DNA from: Branchinecta lynchi
Lineage: Eukaryota > Arthropoda > Branchiopoda > Anostraca > Branchinectidae
Assembly (NCBI GenBank): GCA_023053575.1
Contig: JAKZAP010000016.1
Span: 17,626,030-17,690,029 of the forward strand
Direction of reading: 5' to 3'
DNA: 64,000 nucleotides
A program made the translations under genes and the position numbers. The notes below the pieces were generated by a model. The model had not been told where the DNA came from and did not search any database. It saw nothing but the letters and a program-made list of their open reading frames with translations. This document shows positions 1-10,656 of this stretch, in pieces (position 1 is the first letter of the stretch; each line of letters starts with the position of its first letter).

Positions 1-605
1 GGTAATAATAAGTGCAATAAACCAAATCGTAGCCGCCTAATACCCCCTTTGTCACAATTCATCGAGAACGGCATATCATCGATCAAATGACAAAACAGTC
101 CAGTTTCCAATTGTTCCTTAAAGATTAAAGTACGTCGCGTCGTCTTATTTGTTGCTGTTACACTAAAATCCTCAACAATATATATATCTCCCCAAATATA
201 CAAGAGTTGGAGACCTGCTATATACGAACTTAACTCATGGGAATCTGGGACCATTTGCTCATTAACTGGAGGGGGAAGGGGGCATCGGGACCCATCAGAA
301 TGCGTATTTACGCCTTTTTTTCCTCAATTATACAAGCTTAGAGTTTGATTCCAATTAAAGGTCAATCACTTTTTTCATGGGAAGTTTGGGCCCAATTGTC
401 CATGAACGGGTTGGGGGGTGGGACCGCTAAAAGGCACAATTAGGCCCCAATACCCACTAGTGTACCAAGTTTGAACGTGATGCTTGCACTGGTTCACTAG
501 TATGAGCCCCACAAAATACGGTGAAAACCAGCAGCCGAAAAACGGAAAGCCGAAAGCTGCTACAGCGCTCGCAATAGTGGATTGTTCCAAGGAACACTCC
601 ACTAA
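1..605 (+). repeat. Family G tandem-repeat element, copy 1
   Basis: Closely matches 54668-55687. Both copies begin with AAGTGCAATAAACC-like sequence, carry degenerate internal units with a 'CCATGAACGGG' core, and end with TTGTTCCAAGGAACACTCC then ACTAAAA. The perfect palindrome GTTCCAAGGAAC lies at 584-595. Homology stops near 605. The left end is at the window edge, so the true start may be cut. No protein is encoded. Architecture resembles families A and B (internal tandem units, terminal hairpin, A run), but no (GACN)n tract was seen. Confidence 0.7.
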
Positions 606-792
606 AAACGGCTTATAGAAGAATGGGACAGAGAAAGAGTTGTTTCCGAAAAACGTGGCTAGCTACGCTGTTAGAACACAGAACAAGAATGATCAGCCGT
701 GTGTTGAATGTTATCCAAGGAGAAAGTAATCCGTACGAGGAATGGAGTCTAATTGTATTCCCAGTGGTTGACAGTGAAATTTTTCTTTCTAG
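606..792 (+). other. Sequence between a repeat end and the first visible integrin exon
   Basis: The frame of the exon stays open here from an ATG at 623, but the translated residues show no family likeness. A strong acceptor at 781-792 argues that this is intron. Several weaker AGs (618, 719) could extend the exon. The branch-like TTGAC near 769 and the T-rich tract before 792 fit a 3' splice site. Confidence 0.45.
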
Positions 793-1075
793 CCCAGACA
801 GCGGATTTGTCATTGGCTCAAAGGAAAAGTTGGCTATTAAAATAAAAGTCCAGAATTTTGCCGAAACTGCTTTTGAGCCTCGCCTACACATACAGTGGGA
901 CAACAGTGCGAATATTTACAAACTTGACAGCCTTTGTGAAGAAAAGATCGACGAAGATCTTACAAAGAGGAGTTTGGATGAGCTTCAAATCAAAGATCGT
1001 GGGGCGAGATCAGATAGTATAAGAAATGTCATTTGCAGTCTTCCCGGACCATTGAGAAAAGAAGATGGCCCAAGA
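793..1075 (+). CDS. Integrin alpha exon (calf-1, first part)
   Basis: Encodes a calf-1 beta-sandwich segment. The stretch KLAIKIKVQNFAETAFEPRL matches the family pattern of a V.N.GE.AY-like strand, and NVICSLPGPL matches the family C.LGNPL motif; a second Cys lies earlier (DSLCEEK). The acceptor is chosen because TTTTCTTTCTAG at 781-792 is the best polypyrimidine-AG in the area; the exon then begins with the third base of a codon. The same frame stays open back to an ATG at 623, so an upstream acceptor or a longer exon is possible, but the extra residues show no integrin likeness. The donor is AAGA|GTAAGT with GT at 1076-1077, giving phase 0. A family G repeat ends about 190 bases upstream, at roughly 605. 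Confidence 0.85.
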
Positions 1076-1609
1076 GTAAGTGAATGGTTTTGTAGAACAA
1101 AGAGCTACGAGCTCATATCACACTTTTAACGAGTAGGTGGTACAAGAAAATTAATGACGAAGTCCCCCCCACCCCGCGCCGTGGAAAGATGCGGTTCGGA
1201 TCTACAAATTATAGGATGTCTAGGGCGTCTGCTCGTACAACCATGAAGTGTCACTCGAGTCGGAGCATTTCCGGGGAAATGTCCGGTACCTTCCTCCAGC
1301 TTCCAAAGCAGAGTCCAATCCCTTGTCCAGGTAGTGTCATGCTTGGAGGCATTTTCTTTTATCTGCTCTTGCTGCGGACATGTTCTTAGAACTCTGAGTT
1401 GCAATAGTTCCTTGTTTTATCTCCATTCTCACTTCCAAGTTGTTTCTTCTGAATTTTCTTAGAAACCAACGTTTTGTTCGAGGAATGAATGTTGATAACA
1501 AAAAAGTCGAGAAGTGACTCAACCAACAATTTGATTATGCAGAATTGCGAAGTTTTTTCCGTCCTGGTTTTGAAAAAATGCAAGAAAAGGTAGTTTCGTC
1601 TCAATAGAA
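1076..1609 (+). other. Intron sequence, no recognised feature
   Basis: Follows the donor at 1076. I see no exon, RNA gene or repeat shared with other parts of the window before the family A start at 1610. Confidence 0.5.
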
Positions 1610-3491
1610 AACAAGAGCTGAAAGCTCATATGGCACTTGCAAGAAGAAGCAAAATGTTGGCGGGAGTTTTTTGTTTGGGAGTTTTGTACATAGTCAAATA
1701 TTAGTTTATCATACACTAGTAAGTAAAAAGTACTGTAAAAGGCATTTCTAGAACTCCTCTTCTTCGTTGGGCGGTTCTTTGTTTGGAGTTGTGGACACAG
1801 TCGAAAATTATTTTATTATACACTAGTAAGTAAAAAGTATTGTAAACGGCATTTGTAGAACTCCTCTTCTTCGTTGGGTGGTTCAATGGTCTCCAATATG
1901 GTTTTGACATTTATATCAAGTACATTTCTTCTTTGAATTGTTGCTGTGTATTTTCCCGTTTTAAAGGCGCTAGAAATGCTTCTGTAAGCAAAACCCTTGA
2001 GGCAAAAACGATAGCAGGTTCTTAGGGATCATTGATATACACAGTTTGGTCAAAAGTAAAACTCTTGTGGCACAAATGATCATAGGTTGAGATGTATCGT
2101 TTGATAAAAAGTACTTTTCGACCTTGCGGTGACGATGCGCACTTTAAGGGAGCTAGAACCTCATTTGTAAGCAAAACCCTTGAGGCAAAAATTCATGGGG
2201 ATCATGAAAATGCATATTTTGCTTTAAAGTATTTTTCTTAATTTGCGGTCATGATTGGTACTTTAAGGAATAGTCGGATTTGGAAAGTGGCGATTTCTAA
2301 GCCAATCTTGTCGAATTTACAACTCCACTGTATTTCAGATTGACAATATCACAATTATTCACAATCTCTCTACAATGATTGATTACTAGGCTACTTGCTT
2401 TAGCTGCTTGCTTGTTCGAACAAAGGCTTTGCCATCAAACACGAATAACACAATAGACGTACACCATACTAGTATTTCGTCGCAAGAAAACGGAGTACGG
2501 TAATTGCTTTATAACGAATAGGGATGAGTTCTGGCGTGTCAGAACTGCACGTAAGATCGCATAGAGGCCATCTAGCGTTTCAGAAATGCATATACCCTGG
2601 TAGCTTTGTTTGGACAGAGAAGCCGCTGACACTTGCCATATTTTTCTAAACCCCTTCGACCTTCGATTGCTCTAGCCCTCTCCGAACGAATTTAAGCAAA
2701 GAATGACTCAGCCACGAACAAATCTATACGAGTGTGATGAAAGAATGACTCTTCCATGCGCAGAGCTATACTAGTGCGAAGAAAGAGGTAGGGGTTTGAC
2801 GAAAACTAGAAAAAGCGTGTCAAGAGATTTCGGGTGTCCCCCTCCATCCCCCCCCCCCCTCCCCCGTTATCGGATCCGATCCGAATTTGACAATGAACAT
2901 ACAAGACATTTGTTCTTGATACATGCCAAGTTTAATGCACGCCCGATTATCGGCTATATCAACCCCTACTAAGGTTCAACAACATATTTTGCCAACCCCT
3001 TTGACCTTCGATTGATCTAGCTCTCTCCGAACGAATTCTAGCAAAGCATGACAAATCCACGAGCCGAGCTATACCAGTGTGAGGAAAGAATGACTCATCC
3101 ATGCGCAGAGCTATACTAGTGCGATGAAAGGGGTAGGGATTTGAAAAGAAAAAACATTTCGCGTGTCCCCCTCCAGCCCCCCCACAAATTACCGAATCCG
3201 ATCCGAATTTGACAATGAACATCCAAGACATTTGTTCGTGATACCTGTCAAGTTTAATGCCCGCCCGATTATCCGTTAAAGTTATTAATGTTACTAATTT
3301 CCGGATTCTCTATGTTGCCACTCCCCCACTGATGGTCGGATCGGGGAAGTCATTATTTCCAAGTTAATCCGGTTGGGTCCCTGATATGCCTGCCAAGTTT
3401 TATCCTCCTAGGTCATGTGGAAGTGCCCAAACTAGCAAAATGCGGACAGACCGACAGACATTACGATCGCTATATGGCACTTGAGTAAGCT
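1610..3491 (+). mobile_element. Family A (HINE-like) element, copy 1, forward
   Basis: Starts AACAAGAGCTGAAAGCTC, which itself forms a GAGCT/AGCTC hairpin, followed by ATATGGCACTTG. Ends with GACAGACCGACAGACATTACG, the GATCGCTATATGGCACTTG block and the left half of the terminal hairpin; the right half is missing. Contains a 113-base tandem duplication (about 1682-1907) and a duplicated block of about 346 bases (2650-2990 and 2996-3330) with C-rich runs. Sequence at about 2331-2640 is not shared with other copies and may be a further insertion. Non-coding. Its 3' end lies 20 bases before the exon at 3512. Confidence 0.75.
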
Positions 3492-3511
3492 CTTCGTACC
3501 TCTGGTTTCAG

Positions 3512-3678
3512 GAGCTTCGTGTCGAGTTGGACGTCACTGACATACCTCCAGGCAGTGAGAAACTCACTATTCGGTTTGAAGTGAGCTCGAGCATGGAGGA
3601 GGAGGTGGTCCAGCAGTCTGACAATACTTACATCATTGAGCTGCCACTTATCACTTCAGTTGATTTGGAGATCACAGC
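3512..3678 (+). CDS. Integrin alpha exon (calf-1, second part)
   Basis: Begins in phase 0 after TCTGGTTTCAG and reads ELRVELDVTDIPPGSEKLTI, then a run of acidic and hydrophobic residues ending SVDLEITA, as expected for the closing strands of calf-1 (the family's L.V.F.V and VDL pattern). The donor is CACAGC|GTGAGT at 3679, leaving two bases (GC) of an Ala codon that the next exon completes with A. No stop occurs in this frame across 167 nt. The acceptor sits just beyond the truncated terminal hairpin of a family A element. Confidence 0.9.
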
Positions 3679-4689
3679 GTGAGTACCGCTGCATTACTAG
3701 CTTTACCCAAGTTTATAATTTAAAAAAGGCCTCGAAATACGCTTTTTCCTGCACCAAACTTACCAGTATCTTACCGGCAAACGTCACCTTTCACGAAAGA
3801 GACATAAACAATGAAAAAAACGCATGTTCATGTTAATATTAACTTCATATTGCTACAGCAAAGGGTTGCTACCCCTTTTCTAACCACTTAGATGCGGTTT
3901 GGGGACGCCGGATTCGTTATTTCACTCCTTGAGCAAGATGAAACTTCATTGAGTAAGAAGCATGTAAAGTTTCTCCTTGCCATTATTTGATGATGATGGA
4001 ATCTATTAACACACTAGAAAAGAAAAGGCAAGTAGAAGGGTACAGAAACAAAAAAAGGACAAATTACACTGAGCTTTCAATAATGCAGTATATGCACAGG
4101 ATGAAAACAAACAAACAAAACACAGTCACACAATTTCAGTACCTCCTTAATTTCCTTAATTTGCACTTCGGAGCTCCTAAGCTTCCTATCTTTTTCTTTC
4201 TGTTCTTGCTCAAGCTGCATTGTATTTCAAATACGTGTAATGCCGAAATATTGACCATTTTTTACACACAAGATAGGGTCGGCTTGTATCCAGCAGACAC
4301 TGAAGAAAAGCTTAGGACCAGTACGTCTTGCCGGTCTTTATGGGTTGTAATTTCAAATGGAGAATTCGAAAGCTACACAAAAGCAGAGGACATGATTCGC
4401 TGATTTTGAACTTCGTCAGCAGTGTCCCCCATGGTCTGCATACCAGTAATAATAATAATTATACCATCATAGACTCGCAGAGAAAAAGATTGAACTTTTA
4501 TTAAAGGACACCTCTTGCTTCTTCTTCCTTTTTGTGATCCAAAGCTCCTTTATGGAATTATAACATTATGAAATCCCCGCTTACGCCGTTCTGTAATGTT
4601 CTACTCACGGGCTTTTTAGCGCTTTTTCGGCTAGGCCGAGTAAAAATAATAAAGAATCCTGAGCTGTTTCATCATGAAACGACAGTTTC
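3679..4689 (+). other. Intron sequence, nothing convincing
   Basis: An open frame of 138 codons (3987-4403) is present, but it begins with four Met codons and is Lys/Phe/Leu-rich from A- and T-runs. I recognise no domain, splice context or repeat family, so I treat it as chance. Confidence 0.5.
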
Positions 4690-5190
4690 CAAGAAGATCT
4701 GTGCTTTAAAGTTTAATCGAAGAGGACTGAGATTGGCCAGTCTAGCTACACATCACTTATTCACATTAGCTGCGTTCGTTGCACTCCGGGCTGTCTCTGG
4801 TGTTTAGTCACCAGTGTCCAGTTCTTCCCTTAAAACGCGTTCTTTTGGTTCACCTGTGAGTTGATGAAAACCGGCGAGCAGGTTCTGGTTAGTCCGCACC
4901 GGTGAGATAAAACCGGACACTGGTTAGTTCAAAAACGGGTTATAAGACTGGTGAGAAGTCACCGGTGGATGCAAAAACGGCTTATAAGAAAAACCGGAGA
5001 CCACCGGTGAGAACTCCCGTGACAAAGAACGCAGCCATTAATAGGCCTGAAACCAGATGAAAATGCGTTAATTCGTTTGTCCGCTGGCGCTATCCACAGA
5101 TCATCAATTTCAACGAATGAACTTTTTCGTTCGGACTTGTTGTACCTCTATGGGCTTGTCCCTCTATGCTTGAAATATATTGGAGCTATA
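4690..5190 (+). repeat. Family E interspersed repeat, copy 1, split by an insertion
   Basis: Shares CTTTAAAGTTTAA.CGAA, TTGTTCACTTAAATA and 'TGTGGTGCCTCTATG..CTTG' blocks with copies at 36992-37160, 46790-46990 and 56020-56225. Here the block is interrupted after TTCACATTA by a 267-base insert (4769-5035) and resumes with ATAGGCCTGAAA. Non-coding; element type unknown. Confidence 0.65.
4769..5035 (+). mobile_element. 267-bp MITE with 5-bp target duplication
   Basis: Bounded by imperfect inverted ends GCTGCGTTCGTTG and CAAAGAACGCAGC and flanked on both sides by CATTA (4764-4768 and 5036-5040). Uninterrupted family E copies at 46790 and 56020 show the empty site. The interior has repeated ACCGGTGAG / CACCGGT motifs and no ORF. 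Superfamily is uncertain. Confidence 0.7.
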
Positions 5191-5495
5191 AACATCGCCT
5201 TGAAATTAGTTCAAAACGACCGAAGATTCCTTGCAGGATGTATCTTAACATCATTTTCCTACTTTGCTCAGCCGTTCTCCGAGCTTAAAGTATAACTGAA
5301 AAGCCAACTTATTTTTGTATCATTTAACTGAAGACACTCTAGTGTTTGGTTTTGTTTTGTTTTTCATTGTTTGCTGTAGTATGACGTTCAACGTATCTAC
5401 GGTCGTCCTCACAACGCAAAGTCTACAGTGACGCGGAAAATTTTGATCTCAATACAAATGCGGCTTTTCAGTGGCCAGTGACCAGCTCGCGGAAG
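5191..5495 (+). other. Intron sequence, nothing recognised
   Basis: No coding likeness or shared repeat was found between the family E remnant and the family A-related block. Confidence 0.4.
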
Positions 5496-7133
5496 GTCGC
5501 TCACTGCCTGGACACTTATTTTTCGGAGCTTGCGATACACTTAGAGTGGAGAGGTTGAAGACGAAACTTGGTGTAATGCACAAGCAAGAGCTCTAGCGAC
5601 ACCGTCTATGGAACCAGACCGGATCTGGATATTGTGAGGGAGTTTGACGGGGGGGGGGGGGGGAAATCCGGTGATCCGCAGGGGAGGTACTTCCATGCTT
5701 ACAAAGGACCCGACAAGGATGACTTGGAAATAGTCACTTCCCCGATCCGATCATTTGGGGGGGGGGGAGTGGAGGAAAAGGGAATGTGGAATCTTCTGTC
5801 ATGCTCGAACGGGTGATCAGCTCCAAATGAAAATTTGATAACTGACAAGAGCAAGTGTGATTGGTGCTCCATTTCAAGTCCGGACCGGATCCAACTACAC
5901 TGGGAGAGTTGAGGGGGGGATCTCATGATACAGTATCGACTGGCGGGATTGGCATGGAACTTGGTGTGAAGGTCGTGCAAATCCTCTAAATAAATATTTT
6001 CAGAACTGGACTGGAGCCGGGCAATGCTTACAAATTTCTTTTTGCTTTCAAAGGGATTCCTTAAAGTGTTAATCTTAACCGCAAAGTACGACAAGTACTT
6101 TTGAGCAAGCGATCCATTTTCTTGATCCCAAAGGACCCCTGATAATTTTTGCCTCAAGGGTTTCGTTTACGACTGTAGTTCTAACTGCTTTAAAGTGCGC
6201 TTCTTCACAACAGAGTAAAAAAAAAATCCTTTTTTTTTTAACCAAAAGATGCATTTTCGTGATCCTCTGGAGCGGATTATCATTCGTGCATCAAGCGTTT
6301 TACTTGCAAACCAATTCTTAGCCGTCTTAAAGTGCGCATCACAACCACAAAATGCAACAGCAAAAAATACTTGTGCCCAAACGATACATTATCACGATCT
6401 CCAAGGGCCTTAGTCATTTGTGACTCAAGGGATTTGCTAACAAATGCTTAGAATAAACCGTCGAATCACAAATTCCCCCTTTCATCAGGTCTGTGGAATG
6501 CTGGATTGGGGGAAGGTAAGGTGGTCGGGACAGTAGCTACACAAGTGCAATGGATTTCTTGAGTGTCGAGAAATTCAAAAGTGGACGTGTGAGGTCTCGG
6601 CGTCGCTATGTCTCTCAAGTCGTATTCACAGTGGAAGAGAGTGTGGGGTGAAGAAGTGTATTTTAAAGCGGGCTTATATGGGTTTAACGGGAAATTTTCT
6701 GCCCTTGGGATCAATGAGGAAATAGGGGGGGGGGGGAGGAAGCGTGCTGTAGATGGTCTTTACTCGTGCCCTATGTGTGGGGAGCCGAAGGAGAGTGTGG
6801 ACCACTTCATGTCATATTGCCAGGAACTCCAGAGACAGACAGGCGATGAGCAGTGGCTAAATGGTCTGATGGGTGGTCGATCATTTACTACTATTAAAAA
6901 CCTGGCAGTGTTTGTCCAGGTGGGACTGAGTCACAGGTCTTTGTTCTTTTAAAGTGTTTGATTGTGTAGTTAGTTTTCTTTGTTTTGTCTTCAGAAAGTG
7001 TGTTGAATCTGTAGTTAGTATTTGGTTTGCATAATATTTTTGTACCATGGCCCGTTTGGCTTTCCATGTACAATACATACATACATCGCCTGACACAAAT
7101 TTGCAAGTGCCACATGAGCTTCTAGCTCTTGTT
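5496..7133 (-). mobile_element. Family A element, reverse copy, ending at an integrin splice site
   Basis: Read on the minus strand it starts AACAAGAGCTAGAAGCTC (complement ends at 7133), then GTGGCACTTGCAA, followed by the same T-rich 'AAGCAAAACCCTTGAGGC' region seen at 41285-41640 and the G/C-run units (5570-6000). A LINE fragment (6487-7088) is inserted in it. The distal end, with hairpin and (GACN)n tract, is not clear near 5500. Only TTCTAG (7134-7139) separates the element from the exon that begins at 7140. Confidence 0.75.
6487..7088 (+). pseudogene. Non-LTR retrotransposon 3' fragment with zinc-knuckle-like motif
   Basis: The frame from about 6608 to 6952 encodes YSCPMCGEPKESVDHFMSYC, a C-x2-C-x9-H-x4-C arrangement typical of the C-terminal region after the reverse transcriptase in many LINE proteins, preceded by SLKSYSQWKRVWGEEVYF. 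About 110 codons remain, followed by a short 3' UTR ending in an ACATACATACAT tail, which looks like a retrotransposed 3' end. The fragment interrupts a family A element: element sequence stops after TTTCATC (6486) and resumes at CTGACACAAATTTGC (7089). Upstream reading is broken by stops and a G run (6726-6736), so it is a dead 5'-truncated copy. Confidence 0.7.
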
Positions 7134-7139
7134 TTCTAG

Positions 7140-7320
7140 ACGGAACGTAACTGAACAGTACTTCTCACGGAAAGACAGCGATACGAGCTTTTCAAAGTTT
7201 TTCTACGTCTACCAACTGGCTAGTAGCCCACTGGAAATGGTTGAAGTTCAGATCCACATTCCAATGAACATTACAGTCAACAGCGAAGTGATCAGTCTAA
7301 TCACTCTGGTGGGCGTGCAG
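7140..7320 (+). CDS. Integrin alpha exon (calf-2, first part)
   Basis: The first base (A) completes the Ala codon started by GC of the previous exon. It reads RNVTEQYFSRKD, FYVYQLASSPLEMVEVQIHI, then PMNITVNSEVISLITLVGVQ. The Y.L.N.GPS.....V...IP pattern of calf-2 is matched by YQLASSPLEMVEVQIHIP. Two N-glycosylation sequons (NVT, NIT) are present. The donor is GTGCAG|GTAAAT, phase 0. The acceptor is GTTTTCTAG; its pyrimidine tract lies inside the end of a family A element. Confidence 0.93.
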
Positions 7321-7859
7321 GTAAATTTTCCTTTTCCTTATAGTGACTTTATCTTTACTTCTTACTACGTTTACTAGAATTTCTTAACATTTATTAGTTA
7401 CATTGTGGTAAGCCCTTAGCTTGTTAGTTTCTCCCCAATCCATATTCAACATCGTGGCCGTACGACCTCCGAAAACACGGAGTAGGACCCTGGTCCTAAT
7501 TTTCTGCTGCTTCCTTAAATGGTAAGGGGTGTAAGCCATGTTTTGGTGTGATTATTCGCCTCCTTCGTTGACAAATTTTGAAGTCCTGAATCTCGTTTCC
7601 GAAACACTAATGTCATTGACTTATACAAATGTGCAATAAGCCGTGAATGCATTCGTTAGATAGTATCGAGAAAGTTGGGAAGTGTGGAAAGCTGAAGATT
7701 AACTATTGACTGGTTAGCTTTAAACAATAATTCAATAATTCATAATAGTTACTGAAAGTAATATACTGTGTAGGTGATGGACAACTTCGGTTATTTCCAC
7801 GAGGATTAGAATTGACTATCTTTCTTTTACCCCCTTGCTAGACTTATATTTTTGCTGCT
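7321..7859 (+). other. Intron sequence, nothing recognised
   Basis: A/T-rich sequence after the donor. I see no exon, RNA or clear repeat. Confidence 0.4.
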
Positions 7860-8395
7860 TCTGGTAGAGCAAGATAATACTAAGGAGTGTCGCCAAGATG
7901 TATGCTTGCCATTCAGCAGAAACGGGCCATACTCGTAGCGGCACCCACTACCATCGGGACATTCAAAAGGCGTATTCTCGCCCCTCCCCGAGAACTCCTT
8001 TTGAGGGGTCACAGCGTTTTTTTTGTCCAGGGGACTCACTCCCCGTATGATCGCGAGTCCCCGCGGAGGGGGGATTATTAATTTGTGAGTTGCTAGTGTC
8101 CTAGTCTTCTGAAGGAAAAAAAAGAACAGGTATTAGAGATAGTTAATAAGTCATTCTGAGATCAATATTGAGTTTGTTTATGATTTAAAACTAATTTTCA
8201 GAAAATGGCATCTTTCTCATTGTGGTTACAATTTTTTTTTTGTAAGTATTACCAATGTAAATTTAATTAAAAAACTATCAGAATGAACAACTCAGAAAAC
8301 AAAGTGGATCAAGACTAATTCCGTCAACTGCACCTTTTGTCCGATAAAAATTATCGTTGTTTCCCGTACGCGAAGTCCACGTGATGTGACTGCTC
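7860..8395 (+). repeat. Family C/D interspersed repeat block
   Basis: 7865-7970 matches 13020-13110 (family D: 'CTATGCTTGCCAT', 'GTAGCG.CACC.ACTAC'). From 7968 the family C block begins: AAGGCGTATTCTCGCC, CCCCGAG, GACTCACTCCCCG, then a tail with AATTTAATTAAAAAC.ATCAGA and GACTAATT.CGTCAACTGCA, matching 40955-41230 and the reverse copy 12600-12955. Non-coding. Confidence 0.6.
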
Positions 8396-8648
8396 TATAA
8401 TCTATATGACCAAGTCCAAAACACGTCAGTAATAGAGAGATTGCACCCTACCCGATGAAAAGGATATTGCTACATCATCATCACGGGATCATAAGAACAA
8501 AATTTAACATTGAGAGGTATACGACTTTCAACTTTGAAATAAAATTATCGGCGTGTTACCATCATTCTGAGCCAGGGACTTGCTGAAATCTTAATTGGGC
8601 TATTCCTTAACCGTATAATTCTGTTTTTGCAAAAGAGTTTTCATTGAA

Positions 8649-8780
8649 GGCTTCAAAGTTTGAATACAAAAACAGAGTCTCTAATCCTATTGGTCGGCGA
8701 TGACGCGGATTTGAAAAAATGTGTCACAATTGACCAATAGGACGAGACTCCGTCTTTGTTTACAAACTTTGATGCCTTCA
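8649..8780. repeat. Small inverted-repeat (MITE-like) unit
   Basis: The arms GGCTTCAAAGTTTG.A.ACAAA (8649 on) and its complement ending near 8780 pair over about 45 bases, both including CCTATTGGTC. Fragments related to it occur near 53541-53630 and 56590-56630. No ORF. Confidence 0.6.
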
Positions 8781-9094
8781 ACCTTCTTCCGTTTCTTCCG
8801 TTCTTCCGCAGGTACCCGGAAATTCTGCATCGGAAGGGAGAGATACTCAACAAGACAAGTGTATTCTCGCCGTTCCAGTTGATTCCCCGAGGGCTCCTCG
8901 GGAACAGTACAACAACAGAACAGTATGCGGTCTGCACAAAACGAGGAAACAGATGAAGCCAGGGCTATTGCACGGCTGATTGAGTTTCAGCAGGAACGTT
9001 CTCTGTTACTAGTGGTGCTAGCATCGATACTTTTTGAGCGTTTGTCAATTTTTTCAAGTATTTTCGGTACTCCCTGATGTTCTTTTGTTCTGTC
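8781..9094 (+). repeat. Family D interspersed repeat
   Basis: GGTACCCGGAAATTCTGCAT, CGGAAGGGAGAGATA and GATTGAGTTTCAGCAGGAAC blocks recur at 13100-13390 and, in part, at 27400-27440. A GTATTCTCGCCGTTCC block of family C is embedded at about 8861-8905. Non-coding. Confidence 0.55.
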
Positions 9095-9578
9095 TTTTAT
9101 GGCACTTGTCTTCCGGCCAAGTGCCATACACCGATCACTTCTCCGTCGGTCCGGTGATGAGAATTAGGGTACTTCCAGATGTGCTAGGACGATGAAACTT
9201 GGTAAGCGTATTAGGGACCCCTACCAAACTAACTGGAAAACAGTCACTTCCGCAATCCGACCGTCGGAGGGAGGGGGAATCCGAAATCTTGAGTTATATC
9301 GAGCTTTTGAACTATCGGATCTTGCTGAAACTTGATATTTGCAGAGATCTTGTGTCTGAGATGTCTCATTTCTAGTCCGGACCGGATCCGGTCATTTTGG
9401 GGGGAGTTGGGGGGGGAACCTGAAATCGTGTGACACGCTCAGAGTGGAGAGATGGTAATGGCCCATGATCATTCTCGAGGGATTTGCTTACAAAAGATCA
9501 GAACAAATCCACGATTCAAATTCCTACTTTCATCCTCTGACCCAGCCTTGCAAGTGGCATATGAGCTTCTAGCTCTTG
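9095..9578 (-). mobile_element. Family A element, compact reverse copy (484 bp)
   Basis: Starts with the terminal hairpin TATGGCACTTG...CAAGTGCCATA (9098-9128), continues through one and a half internal units (GATGAAACTTGG, G-run, GTCCGGACCGGATCC) and ends GCATATGAGCTTCTAGCTCTTG at 9578. This is the shortest copy with both termini. It shows that the number of internal tandem units varies between copies. Confidence 0.8.
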
Positions 9579-10656
9579 AGGGACGGCTTCAACTACGCCA
9601 AACATGCTAGGGACTTCGAATTGACTTCCGATGGTATCGCCATCTACGGCGATCCTGGTCCTTCACAGTAAACCTCACTGGTGAAAAATGCTCCGACTAA
9701 CTAGACTTTAATCGGGGTCAAAGAAAATCGGGAGAGGGGGGGGGTCGAATTTTGGGTGAGTAAGAGTTGAGTTTTTTCTCGAACTTAAAGTAGACATTTT
9801 AAGTAATGCACCTTTTAATTTGAGTTTTTTGCCATGAAAGTTTAAACCCTTATCTTAACTGGTCCACGGACAAAGCTTCGGTCAGGGTTGTCTCAGATGA
9901 TGATTTCCCACCAAATTTGGTTAATATTTCTTGTTATGTCACCAAATTATTCAGTTTTAAAACTGCCAAAATACTCTATAAAATTACCAAATGGCGCTGT
10001 GTTCCTTAACTGAGCGTTGTGGAGAAACTGTAGGGTGTTACGAAGGGTCTTCGAATCTGAATTTGATAACAATAAAGACAAGAAGTTATGTGTTACGAAG
10101 GGTCTTCATGTCTTTATTGTTAGCAAATTCAGATTTAAAAGGAACAGTGTTTCAGAACCTTTTAAACTCAGCAAGATTTAAAAGGAGAATTTAAAACCAA
10201 GTTCCACCACAAGTTCTTACATAACGCATCCATGACGCTGCGGTTTGCAAGCGGGAGATTAGCGGGTGATCAGTGGGAGTTAGGCAAGGCGAGTTTGACT
10301 TCAGAGAAAGAGTCTATAAAAAGGCTTTTGTAGTCATCTTCTAAGCAGAAATGTGGCACAGATAGTTGCAGAGTGTGGTGAAGCTTGGAGGAGACAACAC
10401 AGCAGTGAGTAAAGAACAATAAACGTGTCCTGAACCTGAACATTGCTAGAACCGTACGAACACATCTACGCGTTTGATAAGACGCTACCGTGCTGGAAGT
10501 CTTCGTGAACAACTAAGTTTCAGGCCACTGGCAGAACCCTAGAACAGTAAACCCTAACACCACGACATAAAACCTATTATTTTAAGGGCAATGAAATGAA
10601 AATAGTAGAGCAAGGAAATTCATCTTTTGAGGAAACTTATCTTTGAATAATTGCAG
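9579..10656 (+). other. Intron sequence with a small inverted repeat
   Basis: A stem is formed by GAATCTGAATTTGATAACAA (from 10050) and the complementary TTGTTAGCAAATTCAGATT (to about 10137); a direct repeat TGTTACGAAGGGTCTTC occurs within it. This looks like a MITE remnant. The rest is unremarkable. Confidence 0.5.

Noticed and set aside
623..792. Start codon and N-terminal part of a small protein at 623
   Set aside because: The frame runs into the integrin calf-1 exon, and a strong acceptor lies at 781-792. The residues before it have no family likeness, so the ATG is probably chance in an intron.
3987..4403. 138-codon open frame in the second visible intron
   Set aside because: It begins with four Met codons and is built from A- and T-rich runs. 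No domain, no splice context, and the flanking integrin exons already join in phase without it.
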